A model generated the notes under the pieces. It ran no database searches, had not been told where the DNA came from, and saw nothing but the letters and a program-made list of their open reading frames with translations. A program made the position numbers and the translations under genes. Positions 17,159 through 25,577 of a stretch of 64,000 nucleotides of DNA are shown one piece after another. How positions within the stretch are numbered: position 1 is the first letter of the stretch; each line of letters starts with the position of its first letter. Origin of the DNA: Fen-1258 sp964449775 (GTDB lineage: Bacteria > Bacteroidota > Ignavibacteria > Ignavibacteriales > Melioribacteraceae); contig CAYVBQ010000014.1 in the NCBI GenBank assembly GCA_964449775.1, forward strand, positions 1 to 64,000, given 5' to 3'.

Positions 17159-17187
17159 AACATACGAGATGAAAATAAATTTTGCAA
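17159..17187 (-). promoter_or_regulatory. Putative tracrRNA promoter
   Basis: On the minus strand, TTGCAA (17187-17182) and TATGTT (17164-17159) are separated by 17 bases, placing the transcript start at about 17150-17157, at the anti-repeat. The -10-like box also partly fits the Bacteroidota TAnnTTTG consensus. It lies between the divergent tracrRNA and cas9 genes. Confidence 0.5.
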
Positions 17188-17223
17188 GAAAAATCTTTTG
17201 TTAAATAAAAAAGTGAGACGACA

Positions 17224-20200
17224 ATGAACAAAAAACTTGGTCTTGATCTTGGCACTAATTCAATAGGGTGGGCAATTAGAGATACTATTCTTGATAAAAA
17301 TCAGTTTGAAAAATATGGTGTAAATATTTTCAGAAAAGGAGTTGGTGAAGGAAAAACTGGAGAGTTTTCTCTTGCTGCAGAGAGGACAAAGAATAGGACT
17401 GTAAGAAGACTTTATCAAGTGCGGAAATATCGTTTGTGGGAAACGTTAGGGATTCTTATTGCACATGATTATTGTCCGTTATCGGAAGAGGATTTAAACC
17501 AGTGGCGAATATATAACAAGGAGAAAGGATTCTTTAGGAAATACCCTATACATGCAACGGAGTTTGAACAATGGATTAGATTGGATTTTGATAATGATGG
17601 AAAGCCGGATTATACAAGTCCATATCAGTTAAGAAAAGAATTAATTGAAAAAGAGTTTGATCTAAACGACAAAACTGCGCGTTATAAAATTGGAAGAGCT
17701 ATATACCATATTGCTCAGCGACGAGGTTTTAAAAGCAGTAGAAAAGAGAAAAAGGAAGACAACGAAAATTCTTCTAATATAATTTCAGAATTACAACTTT
17801 CCGAAAAGAAAAGGAGTTCGAAAATTGAGGAGTTGCTTTCCAAACATAATATGCCAACTATTGGTGCCGCTTTTGCTATTGAAGAAACTTTAGGTAATCG
17901 AATTAGGTTGGAATGGATTCAATACACTATTCGGCAACATTATAAAGATGAGATCAATAAAATATTCGAAGTACAAGGTATAGGGCAAGATACATTACTT
18001 TATCAGGGCCTAATTGAAAGTAAAAAAAATAAAAACGATGGTAGCATTTTTTATAAAAGACCACTCCGATCACAAAAAGGATTAGTCGGTATATGCACAC
18101 TAGAACAAAATACTTTTGAAGATAAAAAAACCGGGAAAACGATAATAACCGGTAAACCTCGGTGTCCAATTGGTCATCCGGGTTTTGAGGAGTTTAGAGC
18201 ATGGTCTTTTCTCAATAACATTCAATATAGAATTAGTAAAGATGATGCTTGGAAAAGATTGTCTTTAAAAATGAAAGAAGAACTATATCTAGAGAAATTT
18301 GTTGGAAGATTGAAAGATTACTTTCACTTTTCCGAGATAAGAGTATTTATTGAAAGCTTTCTTACAAACGAAGGAACGAAAATAAAATTGGATTATAGAG
18401 AAAGAACGATTAATTACAACGATAAAACTAATGTTTCCGGTTGTCCCGTTTCAGCAAGATTAAAGAATATTTTTGGGGACGACTGGCAAAAGTATAAAAA
18501 TGAAACAACCGAAATACGGATTGTTAAGAAGAAAGACGGTACACCACAAGAACACAAAATTACTTATAGAATGGAGGATGTGTGGCATATTTTATTTTCT
18601 TTTGGAGATGAGGAGTGTATTACTGACTTTACCAAAGAAAAACTCAAAATTAATGATGCCGTTAAAATAAAGAGTTTAGTTACTGCTTGGAAGCAAATGC
18701 CGGATGGGTATTCCATGTTAAGTATAAACGCAATAAATAAAATAATCCCCTTTTTGAGAAAAGGATTCATTTATACAGAAGCTGTTTTATTAGCTAACAT
18801 GCCTACTGTTTTGGGAAAAGATATTTGGGAAGAAAATGAAGAACTTCTTACAAACAGTATAATTGATTTGATTGCTAAGAATAGGTATGAGAAACAATTA
18901 CTTAGCATGGTAAAGGACTTAATTTCAAGGTGGCATGCAAGCGATTATAAAGTTGGTTATAAAAATTCCAATTATATCCTTGACGAAAAAGATAAACAAC
19001 TTGTTCTTGATACAATTTCAAAAGCGTTTGGGGTAAAAACTTGGGCAGAAAAAAATATCGAAGAAAAAGCAAGCATCGTAAACAAAGTAACACATCTTTA
19101 TCAATGCTTTTTCCAAACAGATTTCGAATGGACTTATATAAAAGACGAAAAATATTATGTAATTAAGACTAATGGCGATACATACTATAAAAGTTTTGGA
19201 AGCGGTTATTATAAGGTTCCTCACTTACTAGATTATATTAAGAAAAATCTCAAAGACAAGTTTAACATAGCCGATAAACAGCTTGACAAATTATATCACC
19301 CTTCACAAATAGATATTTACCCAAAAGCTAAACCAAATAAAGAGGGTAAAATTCTTCTGCAAAGTCCCAAGACGGGCTCGTTTAAGAATCCAATGGCAAT
19401 GCGTACATTATACGAGTTGCGCAAGCTTGTTAATTATTTAATCTCTGTTGATGTTATTGATGAAGAGACGGAAGTTGTCGTTGAAGTTGCACGTGATTTA
19501 AATGATGCAAACAAACGATGGGCAATAGAAACTTATCAAAGAAGAAGAGAGGAGGAGAACAAAGAATTTGCTACAGCGATAACGGAATTGATGAATGACT
19601 CCGAAGTATTTGGAAGAGTAAATGCCGACCCAAACAGTAATGATGATATAGATAAATTCCGTTTATGGTATGAACAGATAGAGCATAAAAGAATATTTAA
19701 GAGAGAACCGGCAAAAAACAAACTGGATAAGGATGGCAACGAAATAGAAAATAATGATCGAAGAAAATATGACTGGAATAATATCAGAAATGAAATAATT
19801 CAGAAAGTGGTTGAGGAAAAAAATTTAGTTAAGAAATACCGTTTATGGAAAGAGCAACAGTGTAGGTGTATGTACACGGGCAACTTGATAACTATAACAA
19901 ATTTATTTGATGAGAATGTGATTGATTTTGAACATACAATTCCAAGGAGTATTTCATTCGACAATTCATTAGCAAACCTTACGGTCTGTTATGCAGATTA
20001 TAACCGTAATATAAAAAAAAATAGAATACCGACAGCACTTGAAAACTATGAGGAAGAGTGGGGTGGCTATCAAGCGATAAAACCACGACTTGATTCATGG
20101 GCAAAAAGAATTGAAGAACTAAAAAATAATATCGAATTCTGGAAGAAAAAATCTAAACAGGCACAAGAAAAAGAAGCAAAAGACCCGGCAATTCAACAAC

Positions 20201-21714
20201 GACATTTATGGCAGCTTGAGTTGGAATATTGGGAAAATAAATACAATCGATTTACCATGACCGAAGTAACGACCGGTTTTAAAAACAGTCAGTTAGTTGA
20301 TACGCAACTAATTTCCAAATATGCTTTCCACTATTTGAAGACAGTCTTTAATAACGTTAAAGTAGAGAAAGGAAGTATAACGGCAGAATTCCGTAAGATA
20401 TATGGAATACAACCGAAGGATGAGGAAAAAAACAGAGCTAAACATTCTCACCATGCAATAGATGCCGCTGTTTTAACTCTCATTCCTTCATCGGCGAAAA
20501 GAGAAGAAATATTGCAAAAGTCTTTTGAACATTATGAAAAATGGAAACTGGGTAAGCTTGATAAAAGAGGAGATAAACAATACCACGAAAAACCTTATTT
20601 ATATTTTCAAGTAGAACACCTCAAAGAAATTGACAATAATATTTTAATCAACAACATTGCAAAAGACAAAGCGTTGGTTCCGGCAAAGAAAATTTTAAGA
20701 AAAAGAGGAAAGATGGTGTGTTTAAGAGATGAATCGGGACAAATTTTATTAGATGAAAACGGGAAAAAGAAGTCTATAATTATTACTGGCGATAGTATTC
20801 GGGGTCAATTACATCTAGAAACTTTTTATGGTAAAATTAGAGCAATTAAAAGGGACGACAAAGGAAATCCGATTACCGATGACAACAGTAAATTTATTTT
20901 TGAGGAAAAGAATGAAGGATTCATGTTTGTTATCAGAAAACCATTAACATCAATAAAAAAATTAGATGAGATAGTTGACCCATTCGTAAGAAAAATAATT
21001 GAAAACCAGCTTAACGGAAGAACATTAGAAAAAGCTTTTTCAGAAGGTATTTGGATGACGAATAAAAATGGGGAACAAGTAAATAGAATCAGACATTTAA
21101 GATGTTATGCCGATGTTACTGATCCACTTCCTATTAAAAAACAAACGTACTTATCAAAATATGATTATAAACATGATTATTATGCGGCTAATGCAACAAG
21201 TTTTTTATATGCGCTTTATCAAACAGAAGACGGCAGAAGAAAATTCAGACCACTAAATTTGTTTGATGCCACTCAAATAAAAAGAGATATTGATATTAGC
21301 AAAGAGGAAGATTTCTTTGAAAATTCATTTGTTGCCGGGCACAAAGAATACAAACTCTTTACAATTCTTAAACCCGGATTAAAAGTTATTTTCTATAAGG
21401 ATGAGAATAAAGATGAACCGAAAGAACTTACTAAAATTGAATTATTAAAACGGCTCTACTATGTAAAAAATCTATTCGATTCTAAGACAGGAACAATACA
21501 GTTTCAATATCATCTCGAAGCAAGAGGAGATAAAGAATTGACAGCAGCATTTCCAAAAGAGCAGTATGGTCAAAAAGGGAAAAATGGATTTTCACAGTTT
21601 AATTATGAAAATCCTTGGCCAAGGTTATTATTAAGCAAGATTAATTTTGATTTCTTAATTGAAAAAAAAGATTTCATTATAACTCCTGACGGAGATATTG
21701 TTTTTAAATATTAA
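17224..21714 (+). CDS. cas9: Cas9 endonuclease, type II-C
   Basis: The 1496-residue protein is the RNA-guided nuclease of the locus. RuvC-I has catalytic Asp8 (LGLDLGTNSIGWAIRD), followed by an Arg-rich bridge helix (RTKNRTVRRLYQVRKYRLW), a long REC lobe, and RuvC-II with Glu754 (VVVEVARDLNDANKRW). The HNH domain has Cys residues (QCRCMYTG) and catalytic His904 in DFEHTIPRS with Asn in ADYNRN. RuvC-III has His1077 and Asp1080 (HSHHAIDAAV), and the C-terminal PAM-interacting region is long. All nuclease residues are intact. The E-H dyad (EHTIPRS) and large size fit the Bacteroidota branch of II-C. cas1, cas2 and the array follow on the same strand; no cas4 or csn2 is present. Confidence 0.97.
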   Translation: MNKKLGLDLGTNSIGWAIRDTILDKNQFEKYGVNIFRKGVGEGKTGEFSLAAERTKNRTVRRLYQVRKYRLWETLGILIAHDYCPLSEEDLNQWRIYNKEKGFFRKYPIHATEFEQWIRLDFDNDGKPDYTSPYQLRKELIEKEFDLNDKTARYKIGRAIYHIAQRRGFKSSRKEKKEDNENSSNIISELQLSEKKRSSKIEELLSKHNMPTIGAAFAIEETLGNRIRLEWIQYTIRQHYKDEINKIFEVQGIGQDTLLYQGLIESKKNKNDGSIFYKRPLRSQKGLVGICTLEQNTFEDKKTGKTIITGKPRCPIGHPGFEEFRAWSFLNNIQYRISKDDAWKRLSLKMKEELYLEKFVGRLKDYFHFSEIRVFIESFLTNEGTKIKLDYRERTINYNDKTNVSGCPVSARLKNIFGDDWQKYKNETTEIRIVKKKDGTPQEHKITYRMEDVWHILFSFGDEECITDFTKEKLKINDAVKIKSLVTAWKQMPDGYSMLSINAINKIIPFLRKGFIYTEAVLLANMPTVLGKDIWEENEELLTNSIIDLIAKNRYEKQLLSMVKDLISRWHASDYKVGYKNSNYILDEKDKQLVLDTISKAFGVKTWAEKNIEEKASIVNKVTHLYQCFFQTDFEWTYIKDEKYYVIKTNGDTYYKSFGSGYYKVPHLLDYIKKNLKDKFNIADKQLDKLYHPSQIDIYPKAKPNKEGKILLQSPKTGSFKNPMAMRTLYELRKLVNYLISVDVIDEETEVVVEVARDLNDANKRWAIETYQRRREEENKEFATAITELMNDSEVFGRVNADPNSNDDIDKFRLWYEQIEHKRIFKREPAKNKLDKDGNEIENNDRRKYDWNNIRNEIIQKVVEEKNLVKKYRLWKEQQCRCMYTGNLITITNLFDENVIDFEHTIPRSISFDNSLANLTVCYADYNRNIKKNRIPTALENYEEEWGGYQAIKPRLDSWAKRIEELKNNIEFWKKKSKQAQEKEAKDPAIQQRHLWQLELEYWENKYNRFTMTEVTTGFKNSQLVDTQLISKYAFHYLKTVFNNVKVEKGSITAEFRKIYGIQPKDEEKNRAKHSHHAIDAAVLTLIPSSAKREEILQKSFEHYEKWKLGKLDKRGDKQYHEKPYLYFQVEHLKEIDNNILINNIAKDKALVPAKKILRKRGKMVCLRDESGQILLDENGKKKSIIITGDSIRGQLHLETFYGKIRAIKRDDKGNPITDDNSKFIFEEKNEGFMFVIRKPLTSIKKLDEIVDPFVRKIIENQLNGRTLEKAFSEGIWMTNKNGEQVNRIRHLRCYADVTDPLPIKKQTYLSKYDYKHDYYAANATSFLYALYQTEDGRRKFRPLNLFDATQIKRDIDISKEEDFFENSFVAGHKEYKLFTILKPGLKVIFYKDENKDEPKELTKIELLKRLYYVKNLFDSKTGTIQFQYHLEARGDKELTAAFPKEQYGQKGKNGFSQFNYENPWPRLLLSKINFDFLIEKKDFIITPDGDIVFKY

Positions 21715-21755
21715 TTACGATATAGGTAACATAGGACTGGCGGCGTAATTATATA

Positions 21756-22005
21756 AACTGTTAAAACAGTTATCGTAATCATTGATTATGTTTTATCCAC
21801 CTCGATGAATCGAGGTGTTAATAAGGTTAGTACCCGGAATTTTTATTCAACTCGTAAATCGAGGTGTTAATAAAGTTAGTACCCGGAAATCTTATTCAAC
21901 TCGTAAATCGAGGTGTTAATACCGTGATTAGGGTGTCACATTAACACCGTGATTTATCACGGTGAAAGCAAGAGCGCCTAAAACCCAAAACCGTTTTAAC
22001 GGTTT
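21756..22005. repeat. Cluster of REP-like palindromes and 49-bp tandem repeats between cas9 and cas1
   Basis: Four perfect palindromes lie here: AACTGTT AA AACAGTT (21756-21771), CACCTCGAT GA ATCGAGGTG (21798-21817), CACCGTGAT TT ATCACGGTG (21945-21964) and AAACCGTT TT AACGGTTT (21988-22005). Between the second and third, a 49-bp unit containing ATCGAGGTGTTAATA and GTTAGTACCCGGAA is repeated (the ATCGAGG core starts at 21809, 21858 and 21907). All palindromes have two-base centres and 7-9-bp arms, the style of REP/RAYT palindromes. Confidence 0.85.
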
Positions 22006-22027
22006 AACAAACAATAAGCAAAAGCGT

Positions 22028-23071
22028 ATGATCAAGCGAACATTATACTTTAGCAATCCGGCATATCTTTCTAAGAAGAATGAACAGATGGTTGTGAAGC
22101 TGAAAGAACAAGAGCATGAACAAGATCACGAGCAAGAGCAAGATGAAAAAGGAATGAAGGAAAGAAGCAATGAGGGCATAAAGGAAAGAAGCAATGATGA
22201 AATGAAGGAAGAAAGAAAAGAAGAAAAGAAGGAAGTGAGAAAAGATGTTGCCAAGGAAATTTTTAATACAATACCTATTGAAGATATCGGGATTGCTATT
22301 TTAGATAATCAGCAAATAACCATAACGCATGGATTACTCTCTTCCCTACTTGATAATAATGCCGCGATAGTTACATGCGATGGCTCTCACATGCCAAACG
22401 GTTTGTTTATGCCGTTATCATCTAATCAACTGCAGAGCGAGAAATTTAAGGCGCAAATAGAAGTAAGTGAACCGCTTAAAAAACAATTATGGCAGCAGAC
22501 AATCTCTATGAAGATTCGTAATCAAGCGGCGCTTCTGCGGCATAGAAATATTTCCGTAACTAATATGAATACATGGTCAAAAAAGGTACGCAGCGGAGAT
22601 CCGGATAATTACGAAGGGCGGGCGGCGGCATATTATTGGAAAAATTTCTTTCCAATGATACCGGATTTTACCAGAGACCGTTTTGGAGAACCGCCGAATA
22701 ATCTTCTCAATTATGGTTATGCTATACTTAGAGCGATTGTTGCACGGGGATTAGTTGGCTCCGGACTTTTACCGACACTCGGAATACATCATTCAAATAA
22801 ATATAACGCATATTGCCTTGCGGATGATATAATGGAACCTTACAGACCTTATGTGGACAAGATAGTTTTAGAACTGGTTAGCAACGGTGAAGATTTTTAC
22901 GAACTAACAACGTCTATTAAGAAGCAGCTTCTTTCCATTCCCGTTGTAGATATTATAATTGATGGCGAGAAGAGTCCTTTGATGGTTGGAATACAGAAAA
23001 CAACTTCTTCACTAGCTAAATGTTTTGAAGGTGAGGCGAGAAAAATAATTTACCCGTCTATTAACCCATAG
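22028..23071 (+). CDS. cas1: Cas1 integrase with a charged insertion
   Basis: The start is taken at ATG 22028 (MIKRTLYFSNPAYLS), which matches the usual N-terminus of II-C Cas1; the frame is open back to 21962, but that stretch is palindromic repeat. The product is 347 residues. Catalytic residues are Glu196 (NYEGRAAAYYW), His254/255 (LGIHHSN) and the acidic motif LADDIMEPYRP (266-274). Together with Cas2 it integrates spacers. Residues 26-77 form an unusual Glu/Lys/Gln-rich insertion with imperfect repeats (KERSNEG, KERSNDE) inside the N-terminal beta-domain. The last codons (NP, stop) lie within a palindrome (23061-23088). Confidence 0.93.
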   Translation: MIKRTLYFSNPAYLSKKNEQMVVKLKEQEHEQDHEQEQDEKGMKERSNEGIKERSNDEMKEERKEEKKEVRKDVAKEIFNTIPIEDIGIAILDNQQITITHGLLSSLLDNNAAIVTCDGSHMPNGLFMPLSSNQLQSEKFKAQIEVSEPLKKQLWQQTISMKIRNQAALLRHRNISVTNMNTWSKKVRSGDPDNYEGRAAAYYWKNFFPMIPDFTRDRFGEPPNNLLNYGYAILRAIVARGLVGSGLLPTLGIHHSNKYNAYCLADDIMEPYRPYVDKIVLELVSNGEDFYELTTSIKKQLLSIPVVDIIIDGEKSPLMVGIQKTTSSLAKCFEGEARKIIYPSINP

Positions 23072-23126
23072 ATTAATCTATGGGTTAATATGATAGGACA
23101 AAAACAAGATAACGGTTTCAACCGTT
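23061..23126. repeat. 66-bp palindrome pair, left flank of the transposase
   Basis: It contains a perfect 28-bp palindrome at 23061-23088 (core CCCATAGATTAATCTATGGG), a spacer, and AACGGTT TC AACCGTT at 23111-23126. The same arrangement with the same 66-bp length recurs at 23628-23693 on the other side of the transposase remnant. The palindrome includes the cas1 stop codon. Confidence 0.9.
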
Positions 23127-23150
23127 TCATAATATGTTTCAGGAGAGAAT

Positions 23151-23594
23151 ATGTCGCATTCAATTACAAAAATATGGATACACTGAGTGTTCAGCACAAA
23201 GGAAAGACAATCTATAATCAAGGAAAATTTTGAACAAAGATTATACAATCACATCAAAGAGAATCTCATCGCACACTTCAAATGTTATGTTAAAGCAATT
23301 AACGGAACAGACAATCATATTCACATTTTGTTTTTGTTAAATCATAATCATTCAATACAAGAGATATTTCATTACATAAAAGGCGAATCATCGCATTGGA
23401 TTAACCAAAACGATTTAATCGCAATTAAATTTGCATGGCAAATTGGTTACGGTGCGTTCTCAGTAGGTGAATCGAATATTGATGCCGTTGAAAAATATAT
23501 TGCAAATCAAAAAGAACATCACCGCAGAAAAACATTCGCGGAAGAATATGACCTATTATTACAGAAATATAAAATTGATTTGGGAGACCGATGA
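23151..23594 (+). pseudogene. Y1 (IS200/RAYT-like) transposase interrupted by a stop codon
   Basis: Reading from ATG 23151 gives MSHSITKIWIH, a TGA at 23184-23186, then VFSTKERQSIIKENFEQRLY without a shift; intact relatives have one residue at the TGA. The remaining 135 residues carry the HUH motif (NGTDNHIHILFLL) and the catalytic tyrosine region (VEKYIANQKEHHRRKTFAEEY). Restarting at GTG 23187 would lose only the first beta-strand, so partial function cannot be excluded. It lies between cas1 and cas2 and is flanked by REP-like palindromes; its own stop is inside one (23587-23600). An AGGAG site precedes the original ATG. Confidence 0.85.
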
Positions 23595-23693
23595 ATCGGT
23601 TGTAAATAATATTCATTATTATAATTATTAGCCCATAGATTAATCTATGGGCTAATATGATAAAATAAATACAATATAACGGTTTCAACCGTT
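23587..23693. repeat. REP-like palindromes, right flank of the transposase
   Basis: ACCGAT GA ATCGGT (23587-23600) overlaps the transposase stop codon and shares the CGATGAATCG core of the palindrome at 21798-21817. The 66-bp unit at 23628-23693 duplicates 23061-23126: a 28-bp palindrome (core CCCATAGATTAATCTATGGG) plus AACGGTT TC AACCGTT. Confidence 0.9.
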
Positions 23694-23711
23694 TATAAGA
23701 TTATAAGCAAA

Positions 23712-24041
23712 ATGAGATTTAACGAGTATAGAATAATGTGGATATTAGTATTGTTCGATCTTCCGACTGAAACGCCGAAGGAGAAGAAAGCGTATACACG
23801 TTTCCGCAAGGAGCTTTTAAAGGACGGCTTTTCGATGTTTCAGTTTTCAATTTATGTACGGCATTGCAGCAGCCGCGAAAACAAAAACGTACATGTAAAA
23901 AGGATTAAAGATTTTCTGCCGGAAAAAGGGCATGTTGGAATTCTTTCCGTAACCGATAAACAGTTTGGAATGATGGAGATTTTCTACGGTAAAAAGGAGG
24001 AGGATGGCTTTATAGAGCCGCATCAGTTAGAACTTTTCTAA
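23712..24041 (+). CDS. cas2: Cas2
   Basis: The 109-residue protein has the Cas2 ferredoxin-like fold signature: MWILVLFDLPTETPKEKKAYTRFRKELLKDGF with the conserved Asp16 after the first strand, then MFQFSIYVRHCSSREN and VGILSVTDKQFGMMEIFYG. It is the structural partner of Cas1 in the spacer-integration complex. It is separated from cas1 by 640 bases of transposase remnant and palindromes, an unusual break in the adaptation operon. The start ATG at 23712 follows the repeat unit by 18 bases with only a weak ribosome-binding site. A terminator follows directly. Confidence 0.95.
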   Translation: MRFNEYRIMWILVLFDLPTETPKEKKAYTRFRKELLKDGFSMFQFSIYVRHCSSRENKNVHVKRIKDFLPEKGHVGILSVTDKQFGMMEIFYGKKEEDGFIEPHQLELF

Positions 24042-24043
24042 AA

Positions 24044-24071
24044 AAGAACCCCGCAGTAAAGCGGGGTTCTT
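24044..24071 (+). terminator. Rho-independent terminator after cas2
   Basis: Perfect 11-bp stem AAGAACCCCGC / GCGGGGTTCTT with loop AGTAAA, followed by CATTTTTT. It separates the cas operon from the array and could also stop transcripts coming leftward from the array. Confidence 0.85.
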
Positions 24072-24074
24072 CAT

Positions 24075-24134
24075 TTTTTCAATCCTAAAACCAACGTAAG
24101 TTGTTTAATTTCAATGACATCTTAAGGGGTATGT
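24075..24134. promoter_or_regulatory. Putative CRISPR leader
   Basis: Sixty AT-rich bases separate the cas2 terminator from the first repeat. The repeats are most uniform at this side and most degenerate at the other, so new spacers probably enter here. It contains CTAAAACCAAC, which is the inverse of the repeat's first bases, close to the first repeat. Assignment as leader is an inference. Confidence 0.5.
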
Positions 24135-24709
24135 GTTGGTTTTAATATTGTCAAAGAAACAATTGAAAGCAAATCACAACCTGAGCTTAATCCGGCTTCT
24201 TGTAATTCCGTTGGTTTTAATATTGTCAAAGAAACAATTGAAAGCAAATCACAACTACTGACATGCTGACTGATAATACTGACATGTTGGTTTTAATATT
24301 GTCAAAGAAACAATTGAAAGCAAATCACAACACCTTTTGGGCAGGCATTCCATCTTTGCCAGTTGGTTTTAATATTGTCAAAGAAACAATTGAAAGCAAA
24401 TCACAACTAACAACAATACTGACTGACATAATACTGAGTTGGTTTTAATATTGTCAAAGAAACAATTGAAAGCAAATCACAACACTGACATACTGACACT
24501 GACTGACTGACATGTTGGTTTTAATATTGTCAAAGAAACAATTGAAAGCAAATCACAACCTAATACTGACATACTACTGACATAATAAGTTGGTTTTAAT
24601 ATTGTCAAAGAAACAATTGAAAGCAAATCACAACTACTGACATGCTGACTGATAATACTGACATGTTGGTTTTAATATTGTCAAAGAAACAATTGAAAGC
24701 AAATCACAA

Positions 24710-24809
24710 NNNNNNNNNNNNNNNNNNNNNNNNNNNNNNNNNNNNNNNNNNNNNNNNNNNNNNNNNNNNNNNNNNNNNNNNNNNNNNNNNNNNNNNNNNN
24801 NNNNNNNNN
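24710..24809. other. Assembly gap inside the CRISPR array
   Basis: Exactly 100 N, a conventional placeholder, so the real length is unknown. The left side ends one base before the end of a repeat, and the right side resumes with TACTGACAT, the end of a spacer matching the end of the duplicated spacer. The gap very probably hides further repeat-spacer units that could not be resolved. Confidence 0.95.
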
Positions 24810-25577
24810 TACTGACATGTTGGTTTTAATATTGTCAAAGAAACAATTGAAAGCAAATCACAACCATATCGGTGGACACTCGGAAAGAAACTTTGTTGGT
24901 TTTAATATTGTCAAAGAAACAATTGAAAGCAAATCACAACACTACCTTGAACACATTAGAAACTACAGAAGTTGGTTTTAATATTGTCAAAGAAACAATT
25001 GAAAGCAAATCACAACTATACGAGTTCTCACAACTAAGACAAGTCGTTGGTTTTAATATTGTCAAAGAAACAATTGAAAGCAAATCACAACCTCAAATTC
25101 CTTTTGCAGTTCAGCAAGTTTGTTGGTTTTAATATTGTCAAAGAAACATTTGAAAGCAAATCACAACATTCTGTGTCAGTTGTACCTTAACGTAATCGTT
25201 GGTTTTAATATTGTCAAAGAAACATTTGAAAGCAAATCACAACGTTGCGGGCGCGGGCTTCTGGATTTGGTTGGTTGGTTTTAATATTGTCAAAGAAACA
25301 TTTGAAAGCAAATCACAACTAAAAGTCCACGGTGCAACACCCGAAATGAGTTGGTTTTAATATTGTCAAAGAAACATTTGAAAGCAAATCACAACCATCA
25401 TCATTGCCTACCAATACTGGTATATGTTGGTTTTAATATTGTCAAAGAAACATTTGAAAGCAAATCACAACAAGGGTTGCACCCGCTATTGCCAAGGCTC
25501 TGTTGGTTTTAATATTGTCAAAGAAACATTTGAAAGCAAATCACAACAATCATTGTATTAATAACAAATCGGGATTT

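Noticed and set aside
21798..21919. A second small CRISPR array upstream of cas1
   Set aside because: The 49-bp spacing looks CRISPR-like, but the whole period is conserved, with no variable spacers, and the core is a palindrome unlike the array repeat.
21962..22027. An N-terminal extension of Cas1 from GTG 21962
   Set aside because: These 22 codons lie in REP-like palindromes, while MIKRTLYF at 22028 is the standard Cas1 start.
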